NCBI GenBank assembly: GCA_046330455.1
Contig: JAXLSU010000002.1
Location: 124,001 to 188,000, forward strand
Reading direction: 5' to 3'
From: CAVQXR01 sp046330455
GTDB lineage: Bacteria; Actinomycetota; Thermoleophilia; Gaiellales; Gaiellaceae
Length of the DNA stretch: 64,000 bases
A program made the translations under genes and the position numbers. The notes beneath the pieces were generated by a model, which saw only the letters and a program-made list of their open reading frames with translations, had not been told where the DNA came from and searched no databases. This document shows positions 49,931 to 58,020 of this stretch, one piece after another. How positions within the stretch are numbered: position 1 is the first letter of the stretch; every line of letters starts with the position of its first letter.

Positions 49931-50860
49931 TCACGCCAGGTCGTAGATCCGCGCCGCGTTGCCCCCCAGCATCAGCTCGAGCCCCTCAGCGGAGATCGAC
50001 GGAAGCCCGAGCTTCTTCGCGAGCGCCGGCAGCGTCTCACGGAACAGCTCGAGGCTCGGTCCCGGCGGCGTTACGGGGAAGTCCGTGCCCCAGAGGATCC
50101 GGTCGTACGTGCAGCCGAAGCGCTGGCAGCGCAGGAGGTGTCGCAGCACGATCTCGGGCTCCTCGATCGTGGCCCAGTAGCTCGTGTCGACGTAGACGTT
50201 CGTGTGCTTGCCCACGAGGCACATCGCCTCCTCGATCCAGGGCACGCCGAAGTGGCAGCAGATGAGGACGAGATCCCGGAAGTCACGGGCCACATCGTCG
50301 AGCTGCGCCGGGTACTGGTACTTCATCGGTGCGTCGACGAGCGTCGTCCACGACTGGTGGACGATGACGGGGATCCCGAGCTCCATCGCCTTCGCGTAGA
50401 TCGGCCAGCACAGCTCCCGGTCGTCCGGGCGGAAGTGGTTGTACGTCGGGTAGAGCTTGACCGCCCGTGCCCCGAACTCACGCACGCAGCGCTCCATCTC
50501 TCCGAGCACGGTGTCGCCCTCGTAGCGCGGATTGACCGTCATAACGGGCAGCGTCTGGTCGGGGTACTGGCGGCACACCTCGGCGATGTAGTCGTTCGAG
50601 ACGTGAGCGCCGGCGATCTCCCGCGTGGCCGGGTCACGCCCGAAGGTCTTCGGCTCGCGCGGCGCGACCGCGTACAGGAACACCTTGTCGACGCCGGCCG
50701 CCCGGTAGGCATCCATCATCCACGGGATGTCGGTGCCCTCGTAGACGACCGGGGAGATCGGCTCCCCCGAGGCGCGCACGCTCGGCTCGATCACCTCCTC
50801 GAGGAACTTCGGAGACGACCAGTCGCTTCGCGACACGTGGGCATGGCAGTCGATGATCAT
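49931..50860 (-). CDS. Amidohydrolase family protein (ACMSD-like barrel)
   Basis: 309 residues from an ATG behind AAGGAG. Metal ligands: IIDCHAHVSRSDW (His-x-His), IPVIVHQSW (His), LICCHFGVPW (His) and WGTDFPVTPP (Asp). The amidohydrolase-2 subfamily contains decarboxylases (ACMSD, gamma-resorcylate) and lactonases such as 2-pyrone-4,6-dicarboxylate hydrolase. It follows the LivM gene by 72 bases. Decarboxylation or lactone opening in the pathway for the imported substrate is plausible. Confidence 0.88.
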   Translation of the reverse strand: MIIDCHAHVSRSDWSSPKFLEEVIEPSVRASGEPISPVVYEGTDIPWMMDAYRAAGVDKVFLYAVAPREPKTFGRDPATREIAGAHVSNDYIAEVCRQYPDQTLPVMTVNPRYEGDTVLGEMERCVREFGARAVKLYPTYNHFRPDDRELCWPIYAKAMELGIPVIVHQSWTTLVDAPMKYQYPAQLDDVARDFRDLVLICCHFGVPWIEEAMCLVGKHTNVYVDTSYWATIEEPEIVLRHLLRCQRFGCTYDRILWGTDFPVTPPGPSLELFRETLPALAKKLGLPSISAEGLELMLGGNAARIYDLA

Positions 50861-50932
50861 TGCTGGCAGCTCCTTCGGTCTCTCGGCTGTTCGATCGTGC
50901 CCGGGCTCGAACGGCGCTCGAGGTCGGGCGAC

Positions 50933-52006
50933 CTACAGGCCGGGAGCCTTCAGCTCGGGCGGTGTCTCTCCGGGCTCGACGCCCCCGGTCTGCTGGCGGG
51001 CCCGGCGCCGGCGGACGTAGTCCCGGACCTGGGCCGGCAGGCCGACGAGCCCGCGCGTCGTCATGAGCGTGATCCCGAACATGATGATCCCGATCCAGAC
51101 GAACCGCCATGCAGGGTTGTCGAGGTCGGCATACGTGCGGTCGATGTAGAGGAGGAGCGCCGTCCCGACGACCGCGCCCTTCGCCGAGCCGATGCCGCCG
51201 ACGACGATCATCGCGAGGAGCAACAGCAGCGTGTTGAAGTCGAAGATCGTGAGCGAGGCGCCGCCGTAGTAGCCCGTGTAGAACCCGCCGATCAGGCCGA
51301 GCATGGCCGACGAGATGATGAAGACGGCGAAGCGTGCCCGCACGACGTCGATCCCGAGCCCCTTTGCCACCCCCTCGTCCTCGCGCGCCGTCCGCAGGAG
51401 CAGGCCGAGCCGGCCCCCGTCGACCAGCCGGTAGACGATCAGGCAGAAGATGATCAGGGCGAGGCCGACGAAGAAGTGGATCGTCCGCCCCGTCGCCGTC
51501 GACTCCCAGGAATCCTTCAGGAACCTCGCACCGCCGAAGAGGCCCTCGGCCCGGCCGAGCGCGTCGTACTGCTTCACGATCGCGCGCCCCATCTCGGCGA
51601 TGCCGATCGTGAACAGGGCGAAGTACACCCCGCGCAGGCGGATCGTCGGCGCGGCGATGATCGCGCCGATCAGGGCCCCGAACGCCGCTGCCCCGAGCAG
51701 CATGAGGACGACGTTCAGCGACTCCGCGCCCGCGATGTCGTTTCCTGCCCGCGAGCCGCCCGAGATGTACGAGCCGAAGTACGCGCAGCCGCCGACGATC
51801 GCGATCGTCGCGAAGGAGTAGATGCCAGCCGTGCCGATCACGAGCATCCACATCAGGTTGATCGAGACGAAGATGGCGAACGTGTTCCAGTGCCCGCCGA
51901 AGTTGTTGTTGTCGTAGACGACGAAGAACAGGAGCAGCGACGCCGCGAGGCAGCCGCCCCAGAACACGACATCCCGCGTCGACTTCGCCGTCAACCGGCT
52001 AGGCAC
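50933..52006 (-). CDS. livM: Branched-chain amino acid-type ABC permease, LivM
   Basis: 357 residues with eight to ten hydrophobic helices. LivM-type hallmarks are PTIRLRGVYFALFTIGIAEM, RTAREDEGVAKGLGIDV (the cytoplasmic EAA-like coupling helix) and IVVGGIGSAKGAVVGTALLL. A 30-residue hydrophilic tail ends the protein. It starts at a GTG inside the last codons of livH (8-base overlap). It forms the membrane channel with LivH. Confidence 0.95.
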   Translation of the reverse strand: MPSRLTAKSTRDVVFWGGCLAASLLLFFVVYDNNNFGGHWNTFAIFVSINLMWMLVIGTAGIYSFATIAIVGGCAYFGSYISGGSRAGNDIAGAESLNVVLMLLGAAAFGALIGAIIAAPTIRLRGVYFALFTIGIAEMGRAIVKQYDALGRAEGLFGGARFLKDSWESTATGRTIHFFVGLALIIFCLIVYRLVDGGRLGLLLRTAREDEGVAKGLGIDVVRARFAVFIISSAMLGLIGGFYTGYYGGASLTIFDFNTLLLLLAMIVVGGIGSAKGAVVGTALLLYIDRTYADLDNPAWRFVWIGIIMFGITLMTTRGLVGLPAQVRDYVRRRRARQQTGGVEPGETPPELKAPGL

Positions 52007-52868
52007 GCGTAGCCTCCAGGATCCCCGCGACGCCGCGCGGGCGCACGATCAGGACGAGCGCGATCAGCCCGAACTGCGTCACGAGCACCCAGCTGGCATT
52101 CAGGTAGTGGATGGTCACCGCCTCGGTGCCGGCAACGAGCAGGGCGGCGATCACCGTGCCGAAGATACTCCCGAGCCCGCCGAGAAGCGCGACGATCAGC
52201 CCCTTCACGAGCGGCAGGTAGCCGATGTTCGGCTCCGGATAGAACGTTTGGGAGAGTAGGACCGCGGCGAAGCCGACAAGGGCGCCCGAGACGATGAGGA
52301 TCGCGAACGCCGCCTGCTTGCGGCCGATCCCGACCAGCGCCGCCCCCTCGGGGTTCTGGGTCAGCGCGCGAACGCCGAGCCCCATCCGCGACTTCACGAG
52401 CGCGAACACCATGAGGACGATCACGACGGTCGCGCTGATGATCGCGCCGCTCTTGTCGGCCGTGATCATCGTGTCGCCGACCTTGAACTTCGTGGTGCCG
52501 AACAGGTAGTCGATCGACTTGCGCGGAGGCCCGAAGACGAGCAGGTAGGTGTTGACGCCGATGATCGCCAGCCCGAGCGACGCGACCATCGAGCGGAAGG
52601 GCCAGTTCGGCTTGCCGTCGAGAGGCAGGAAGACGCTGACGCAGATGATCGCCCCGGCGACGCCTCCGGTGATGATGCCGCCGAGGAGGATCACCGACGG
52701 GTGGCTCGAGATGTTCTCCTGTGCCCACCAGGCCCCGTAGCCGGCGGCGGCGAAGGTCACGCCGTGGGCGAGGTTCAGGAACCCGAGGCCGGCCCAGGTC
52801 AGCGAGATCCCGATCGCGACCAGCGAGTAGATGGTGGCGAGGTTGATGGTCGTAATCAGGTCGACCAT
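51999..52868 (-). CDS. livH: Branched-chain amino acid-type ABC permease, LivH
   Basis: 289 residues from the ATG at 52868, one base after the livF stop. Hydrophobic helices with family motifs IYSLVAIGISLTWAGLGFLN, LAHGVTFAAAGYGAWWA, RALTQNPEGAALVGI (coupling helix) and VALLGGLGSIFGTVIAALLV. An extra upstream open frame is not conserved. It pairs with LivM as the inner-membrane translocator for the substrate bound by the lipoprotein LivK. Confidence 0.95.
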   Translation of the reverse strand: MVDLITTINLATIYSLVAIGISLTWAGLGFLNLAHGVTFAAAGYGAWWAQENISSHPSVILLGGIITGGVAGAIICVSVFLPLDGKPNWPFRSMVASLGLAIIGVNTYLLVFGPPRKSIDYLFGTTKFKVGDTMITADKSGAIISATVVIVLMVFALVKSRMGLGVRALTQNPEGAALVGIGRKQAAFAILIVSGALVGFAAVLLSQTFYPEPNIGYLPLVKGLIVALLGGLGSIFGTVIAALLVAGTEAVTIHYLNASWVLVTQFGLIALVLIVRPRGVAGILEATRA

Positions 52869-52869
52869 G

Positions 52870-53607
52870 TCAGGCCTCCGACTCGTCTGGTTGCTGTGTC
52901 TCGCCCTCGCCGGTGCCGGCAGCGGGCGTGCCGTTCGAGACGACGCTGCCGGGCTCCTCGCCGACGATGTGCCCGCCGTGCATTCGCACGATCCGGTCGA
53001 TCCAGCCCTCGAGCAGCGACTGGTTCTGCTCAGCGATGAGCAGCGTCCCGCCCTCGAGGTCGAGCTCTCGCAGCGTCGAGTAGAGGCCGGCGGAGATGCC
53101 CGGTGCGAGTCCGAGCGACGGCTCGTCGAGCAGGTAGACACGGGCGTCGGTCATGAGACCGCGCCCGAGGGAGCACATGCGCCGCTCGCCGCCCGAGAGC
53201 GTGCCGGCGGCCTGGTCGAGCCGCTCGGCAAGGCGCGGGAACAGCCGCGTCACCCGTTCGCGCTTCCGCTTGCGGTCGCGCCAGCCGCTCGAGAAGGCGC
53301 CGGAGTCGAGGTTGTCTTTGACCGAGAGGCCCGGGAAGAGGGCGTCACCCTGGGGCACGAGCACGATCCCGGCCCGGGCCAGCCGGTGCGCAGGCGTCCG
53401 GATGATCGACTTCCCGTCGAACTCGATCTCACCCTGACGCCAGTCGACGAGGCCCATCAGCGAGCGCAGGAACGTCGTCTTCCCGTGCCCGTTCAGGCCG
53501 ACGAGACCGACGCGCTGGCCCTCCGCGACCGCGAGGTCGATGTCGTGCAGCACGCGGAGCGGCCCGTAGCCCGCCGAGAGCTTGCGAACCTCGAGGACGT
53601 TCGTCAT
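52870..53607 (-). CDS. livF: ABC transporter ATPase, LivF
   Basis: 245 residues. Walker A GLVGLNGHGKTTFLRSL has His where most LivF have Ala; signature GTLSGGERRMCSLGRG, Walker B VYLLDEPSLGLAP and H-region LLIAEQNQSLL with Gln replacing the usual His-loop position (QN as in LivF proteins) follow. It ends in an acidic, low-complexity tail of about 25 residues. With LivG it drives import. ATG at 53607 overlaps the livG stop. Confidence 0.94.
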   Translation of the reverse strand: MTNVLEVRKLSAGYGPLRVLHDIDLAVAEGQRVGLVGLNGHGKTTFLRSLMGLVDWRQGEIEFDGKSIIRTPAHRLARAGIVLVPQGDALFPGLSVKDNLDSGAFSSGWRDRKRKRERVTRLFPRLAERLDQAAGTLSGGERRMCSLGRGLMTDARVYLLDEPSLGLAPGISAGLYSTLRELDLEGGTLLIAEQNQSLLEGWIDRIVRMHGGHIVGEEPGSVVSNGTPAAGTGEGETQQPDESEA

Positions 53608-54320
53608 GCAGCCTGGGGCGCTTCGAAGTAGGCCGCGCGAACTGCGGGGTCAGCGAACACGGTCGCCGGAGGTCCTTCCGCGATGGCCTTGCCGGCGTCG
53701 AGCACGATCACCCTCTCCGCGACGGCATGGAGCAGCTCGAGACGGTGCTCGACGACGACGACGGCCATCCCGGTCTCGGCCGTCACCTGCCGGATGATCG
53801 CGTCCATCTCGTCGATCTCGTCCTGGAGCAGCCCGGAGCAGGGCTCGTCGAGGAGCAGGACGCTCGGCCTGCGCATGAGCACGCAGGCGAGCAGGAGCTT
53901 GCGACGCTCGAGGGTGTCGAGACCCCCGCACCGCACGTCGTCCGGCGTCATGAAGCGGGCGAGCTCGCGGGCCGCCTGCACGTTCGCGCGGTCGAGCTTC
54001 GGCGACCAGGCGATCCGAGCCGCCTCGAGCGTCTCCCCGATCGTCAGGTCGGTCGGTACGACCGGCGACTGGAACGTCCGGGCCAGTCCGAGGCGGACGC
54101 GCCGGTGAACGGGAAGGGTGGTGATCTCCGCCCCGTTCAGCTCGACGCGTCCGCCGTCAGCCTTGTGGAAGCCCGAGAGGACGTCGAAGAGAGTCGTCTT
54201 GCCCGCACCGTTCGGCCCTGCCACGCCGAGGATCTGGCGATCCTCGACGGAGAACGACACGCCGTCCACGGCGACGAAGCCGCCGTAGAGGGCCTTGATC
54301 TCGGTGCAGACGAGCGACAC
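53604..54320 (-). CDS. livG: ABC transporter ATPase, LivG, with altered signature
   Basis: 238 residues, GTG start. Walker A GVAGPNGAGKTTLFDVL, Q-loop RTFQSPVV, Walker B VLLLDEPCSGLLQDEI and H-loop VVVVEHRLELL are normal. The ABC signature, usually LSYGQ or LSGGQ in LivG, reads GGLDTLERRKLLLACVLM, so the conserved Ser-Gly-Gly segment is replaced by Asp-Thr-Leu-Glu. With LivF supplying an intact signature, the dimer would have one consensus and one degenerate ATP site. Gene order K-G-F-H-M is complete. Confidence 0.93.
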   Translation of the reverse strand: MSLVCTEIKALYGGFVAVDGVSFSVEDRQILGVAGPNGAGKTTLFDVLSGFHKADGGRVELNGAEITTLPVHRRVRLGLARTFQSPVVPTDLTIGETLEAARIAWSPKLDRANVQAARELARFMTPDDVRCGGLDTLERRKLLLACVLMRRPSVLLLDEPCSGLLQDEIDEMDAIIRQVTAETGMAVVVVEHRLELLHAVAERVIVLDAGKAIAEGPPATVFADPAVRAAYFEAPQAA

Positions 54321-54348
54321 TCTCGCGTCCCTGACCTGTGCCCGCGGC

Positions 54349-55743
54349 CTAGAAGGTCAGCCAGGGCTGTTGGACGTACTCCACCTGGATGTAGGGCGCC
54401 GGGTCGATGATCATGTGCGACAGAGCTCCGCTGTCGTCCGGCTGGATCTGGAAGAACAGGTGCGGGTTTCCGAGCCCCGGATCGGCGATCTCGCTCGGGT
54501 AGGAGAGGATCCAGCTCGCCTCGTCGCTGTGCCCGAACCAGTAGCCGCCCGAGACACCGCGCATGATGTTCCGCCGGAGCTCGGCGATGTTCGCTGCGAA
54601 GTTCCGCGGGTCGCCGGTGATGCCCCAGGCGTGGGCGAGCATGTAGACCTCGTCGTAGCCCGTGCCGGCGTTCGAGAACCCTGCCGGCTCGCCCCACTTC
54701 GCCTCGTAGCGCTCCTGGAATGCGAGGCCGACGGCGTCGTTCATCGTGCCGAGCACCGTCGCCCAGATCGCTCCGTTGGCGGCGTCGCCGGCGATGTCGA
54801 GGAACTCGGGAACCGACGCGCCGTACTGCAGGTAGACGAGCGAGTCGGCCGGGTCCGCGGCCCACGCCTTCATGAACGCGGCGTGGTCGGCCGGGTTCCA
54901 GTGGGTGTTGAAGGTCACGGCGGCACCGGAGTCCTTCACCTTGGAGATGAAGGGCGTCCAGTCGGCGACCGGCGCCGAGCCCCCGGCCGTGTCGACCGGC
55001 TCGACCCCGACGATCTCCCAGCCGGCCGCGGGTGCGGCCTCCTGGCAGGCCTTCGAGATCGTCTGGCCGTACACGATGTCGCCCTCGATGATGTAGATCG
55101 TCTTCGACGGCGGGTTGAACAGGCCCTGGGCGATCAGGCTGTCGAGGAACGGAGGGAAGCCGAGGCCGTACGCCACCTCGGTCGGGTCGGCCTGGAGAAT
55201 GTTCCCGTACTTCACCGGGTCGGACTTGACCTGGTTGACCTGGGCGACCGACGTAGACGCATTCAGGAACGGGGCCCCGTAGGCGGCGATCACGTCGTTC
55301 GGCTCCATCACGTTGTGGTAGCCGAAGATGACCGCGTCGACCTCCTTGCTGATCAGGTCGTTGAAGCCGGCCGTGATGCTCTCGGCGTCGAAGCTGTTCA
55401 TGTCCACGATCTCGTGCTCGATCGGCCGGCCCGCCACGCCGCCGGCGTTGTTGATCTCCTCGATCGCGAGCCCGGAGCCCTGCTCCATCTGCACGGCGTC
55501 CGTGGCGGCGTTGACCGTCGGGTAGGCGGAGCCGATCACGATCGGCTGCCCGGCGTTCGCGCTCGTCTGCCCGGCCTGCGTGGTCGGAGCGGCCTCGGTC
55601 GCTCCCGTGTCGCCGCCCGTCGTCTCGTCCCCGCCGCTCGCGCCGTTTCCGCACGCGGTGAGGATGCCCGCCATCGCGAGCCCTCCCACGCTGGCGCTCG
55701 CAACGGTGCCGAGGAACTTCCTGCGGCTGATGCCTTCCGTCAT
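54349..55743 (-). CDS. livK: Substrate-binding lipoprotein, LivK-type
   Basis: 464 residues from the ATG at 55743, with AAGGAGTGGAGG upstream. The N-terminus has a twin-arginine motif SRRKFLGTV, a hydrophobic stretch and a lipobox LTACGN, so it is exported folded and anchored by lipid. A Gly/Thr-rich linker leads into the periplasmic-binding fold (IVIGSAYPTVNAATDAVQME, GLAIEEINNAGGVAGRPIEH). The long open frame includes 13 earlier codons without a ribosome site. It binds the unknown substrate for LivGFHM and is the first gene of the nine-gene operon to 45658. Confidence 0.94.
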   Translation of the reverse strand: MTEGISRRKFLGTVASASVGGLAMAGILTACGNGASGGDETTGGDTGATEAAPTTQAGQTSANAGQPIVIGSAYPTVNAATDAVQMEQGSGLAIEEINNAGGVAGRPIEHEIVDMNSFDAESITAGFNDLISKEVDAVIFGYHNVMEPNDVIAAYGAPFLNASTSVAQVNQVKSDPVKYGNILQADPTEVAYGLGFPPFLDSLIAQGLFNPPSKTIYIIEGDIVYGQTISKACQEAAPAAGWEIVGVEPVDTAGGSAPVADWTPFISKVKDSGAAVTFNTHWNPADHAAFMKAWAADPADSLVYLQYGASVPEFLDIAGDAANGAIWATVLGTMNDAVGLAFQERYEAKWGEPAGFSNAGTGYDEVYMLAHAWGITGDPRNFAANIAELRRNIMRGVSGGYWFGHSDEASWILSYPSEIADPGLGNPHLFFQIQPDDSGALSHMIIDPAPYIQVEYVQQPWLTF

Positions 55744-55835
55744 GCCTCCACTCCTTTCGCCCTCCCCGGATTTCCCTGACACCCCATTCGACGACGAACG
55801 CGTCCAGGGGTTAGCCCCTCACCTCGTTTCGCGAG

Positions 55836-55864
55836 ACTGTAACGCCTCGGTCGGAAACGTTCAA
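55836..55864 (-). promoter_or_regulatory. Promoter of the livKGFHM operon
   Basis: Minus-strand TTGAAC (55864-55859), exactly 17 bases and TACAGT (55841-55836). The -35 box covers the stop codon of the pdxA-like gene. The leader of about 85 bases contains a small AGGGG-TTAG-CCCCT hairpin (55806-55819). Confidence 0.75.
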
Positions 55865-56892
55865 CCGGGTAGTGGTTTCTCGATCTGCGTGCCCGATCCG
55901 CGCTCTCGGATCGGCGTCTCGGGCCCGCTCAGGCCTGACCGGCCGGCCCCGTGGGCGAGCAGCTTCGCCGCGGAGAGCAGAGCGGTGCGCATGTTCGCCG
56001 GGTCGGCGAGGTTGTGGCCGACGAGGTCGAACGCCGTCCCGTGGTCGACGGACACACGCAGGAACGGGAGCCCGAGCGTGACGCTCACCGTGCCGGCGAA
56101 ATCGATGCTCTTGCCGATCCCGGCCGCCTGGTCGTGGCTGAAGCTGAGCACGATGTCGTAGTCGCCCCGCCTGGCGAGCTGGAAGACGGTGTCGCCGGGA
56201 ACGGGCCCGTGCACGTCGAGCCCGCGCGAGCGCGCGAGCTCGACCCCGGGCGCGATGTGCTCGAGCTCCTCGGTGCCGAAGCGCCCACCCTCGCCGCAGT
56301 GCGGGTTGATCCCCGCGACGGCGATCCGCGGTCGTGCGAGCCCGATCGCCGGCGCGACCGAGCAGAAGCGCTCGAGCGTCTCGCAGATCCCGCCGGCGCT
56401 GATCGCATCGATCGCCTCGCGCAGCGAGACGTGGCGGGTGTAGAAGAGCACCCGCAGCGTGCCCGTCAGGAACAGGGTCAGCGACCAGGGGCTCCCGGTC
56501 AGGCGCTGGAGGATCTCCGTATGGCCGTGGTGGCCGTGCCCGGCGAGATCGAGCGCGACCTTGTTGAGCGGTGCCGTGACGAGCGCGTCCGCCTCGCCCC
56601 GGCGGCAGGCCTCGACCGCGGCGACGAGCGACTGCCAGGCCGCCTCACCGCCCTCCGCGCTCGCACGGCCCGGGACGAGCCCGTCCGGCACCGGTGCGGC
56701 CGGGACGACCTCGCGCGGTACCGGGACGCCGAGCCGACAGGCGACCGTCCCGAGCCAGGCAGGATCGCCGAAGACCACGGCGTCGCAGGCGGCCGCGACC
56801 GCCTCGTCGGCGAGCGCGGCCACGACGACCTCGGGGCCGACACCCGCCGGGTCACCGACCGTCACCGCGAGGCGGGGCCGAACCTCGTTCAT
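55861..56892 (-). CDS. pdxA: PdxA family 4-hydroxythreonine/4-phospho-acid dehydrogenase
   Basis: 343 residues from the ATG at 56892 overlapping the kinase stop. PdxA motifs: LAVTVGDPAGVGPEVVV, VTAPLNKVAL, metal His in GHHGHTEILQRL, GINPHCGEGGRFG and SVDHGTAFDLVGH. Beside a DUF1537 kinase it fits the PdxA2 role: NAD-dependent oxidation and decarboxylation of a 4-phospho four-carbon acid (D-threonate, D-erythronate) rather than vitamin B6 synthesis. No pdxJ is present. Confidence 0.92.
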   Translation of the reverse strand: MNEVRPRLAVTVGDPAGVGPEVVVAALADEAVAAACDAVVFGDPAWLGTVACRLGVPVPREVVPAAPVPDGLVPGRASAEGGEAAWQSLVAAVEACRRGEADALVTAPLNKVALDLAGHGHHGHTEILQRLTGSPWSLTLFLTGTLRVLFYTRHVSLREAIDAISAGGICETLERFCSVAPAIGLARPRIAVAGINPHCGEGGRFGTEELEHIAPGVELARSRGLDVHGPVPGDTVFQLARRGDYDIVLSFSHDQAAGIGKSIDFAGTVSVTLGLPFLRVSVDHGTAFDLVGHNLADPANMRTALLSAAKLLAHGAGRSGLSGPETPIRERGSGTQIEKPLPG

Positions 56893-57995
56893 CGGCCGCC
56901 CGCCGTGAGCTCGCGCAGCAGCGAGACGGCCTCGACCAGGCGGTGCGGGCCTCCGAGCGCGCCCGACTTGACGATTCCCGGGATCCCGTCGAGGAGGCCT
57001 CCCTCGAAGCGCACGAGCGCGGTCGCGGGCCACGGCTCGCCGACGACCGCTGCAGCCTCGGCCCCGCAGCCCCGGGTCACCTCGGAGGCGAGCTCGCCGC
57101 CGACGAGCACGAGCCCGGCCGGACGGACGCGGGCCAGCACGGTCCGCAGGACGGCCCCCGGCTTCTGCCCTGCCGCCGTGACGTCGAGCAGCACGTCCCG
57201 ACCCGCGCGGAGCGACGGCCCGGCGCCGGCGAGTCGGCAGGCGGCGATGCCCCCGGTGGCCAGCATCTCCACCTGCGCACGCGCCTCGGGGCGCGGGCTG
57301 CCGACGACGACGAGGACGCCCGGCGCCCGAGCCCGTTCCTCGCTCGCCGCGGCCCAGGGCGCAGCGAGCCCGTAGGAGCCGACGGGAACGCACCCGGAGA
57401 TCGAGGCAGCGGCCCTGCCGATCGCCTCGAGATCGCCCGCCGTCTCCGCGTCGCAGACGACGCTTCTCCCGGCGCCGAGCGCCGAGGCGATCACGGCCGC
57501 GAGACCGTCCGAGCGGACATCCTCGAGCCCGAGCTCTGCGACCTCTCCCGGCACGAGCGTTGCGAGACGTGCCGACCCGGGCCCGGGCTCGCCGTGGCGC
57601 GGCGCCCGGTCGACGGGCTCGCCCGCGGCCAGCTGTACACCGCCCGCGGTGGTCACGCCGAGCGACGGCGCCGCGGGTGCGAGCACGAGCGGCCTACCGG
57701 CCCGTCCGAGGACGGCGAGCTCGGACGCGACGTTCCCGCGCAGCCTCGAGTCGATCCGCTTGTAGAGCCGCCGCGCCCGGGCTCCCTCGAAGGTGCCGAG
57801 CACCTCCGTAAGCCTCGCGGCAGCCGCACCGGCGGTGAGCGCCCGCGAGGCACAGTCGACCACCACACGCGGCCCGTCCGGCCGGTTTCCGGCCGGATCC
57901 CACGGCACGATCACCGCGCCGAGCTCGCCCGCACAGGCCGCCGCGCCGGTGAGGTCGTCGGCGAGCGCCACGATCGGGAGAGGTGCGCCTGCCAC
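56889..57995 (-). CDS. Four-carbon acid sugar kinase (DUF1537/DtnK-OtnK type)
   Basis: 368 residues, GTG start, slightly shorter than typical members. The N-terminal ALADDLTGAAACAGELG is the family hallmark, followed by YKRIDSRLRGN; the C-terminal nucleotide part carries LVLVGGELASEVTRGCGAEA and GIPGIVKSGALGGPHRLVEA. It phosphorylates a four-carbon sugar acid with ATP for the PdxA-like enzyme, with which it overlaps (ATGA). A TAGTAT -10 box sits nine bases before its start in the 25-base spacer shared with the flavin oxidase. Confidence 0.9.
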   Translation of the reverse strand: MAGAPLPIVALADDLTGAAACAGELGAVIVPWDPAGNRPDGPRVVVDCASRALTAGAAAARLTEVLGTFEGARARRLYKRIDSRLRGNVASELAVLGRAGRPLVLAPAAPSLGVTTAGGVQLAAGEPVDRAPRHGEPGPGSARLATLVPGEVAELGLEDVRSDGLAAVIASALGAGRSVVCDAETAGDLEAIGRAAASISGCVPVGSYGLAAPWAAASEERARAPGVLVVVGSPRPEARAQVEMLATGGIAACRLAGAGPSLRAGRDVLLDVTAAGQKPGAVLRTVLARVRPAGLVLVGGELASEVTRGCGAEAAAVVGEPWPATALVRFEGGLLDGIPGIVKSGALGGPHRLVEAVSLLRELTAGGR

Positions 57996-58004
57996 CGGCG
58001 CCCG

Positions 58005-58014
58005 ATACTACGCT
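58005..58014. promoter_or_regulatory. Overlapping back-to-back -10 boxes, divergent pair
   Basis: Minus-strand TAGTAT (58010-58005) is nine bases from the GTG at 57995; plus-strand TACGCT (58009-58014) is six bases from the ATG at 58021. The spacer is 25 bases in all, so the plus transcript should be leaderless and the minus leader nearly so. Confidence 0.6.
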
Positions 58015-58020
58015 CCCCGC

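Noticed and set aside
55861..56892. Vitamin B6 synthesis role for the PdxA-like gene
   Set aside because: It is fused into an operon with a DUF1537 kinase and has no pdxJ or serC neighbour, which favours the PdxA2 four-carbon acid role.
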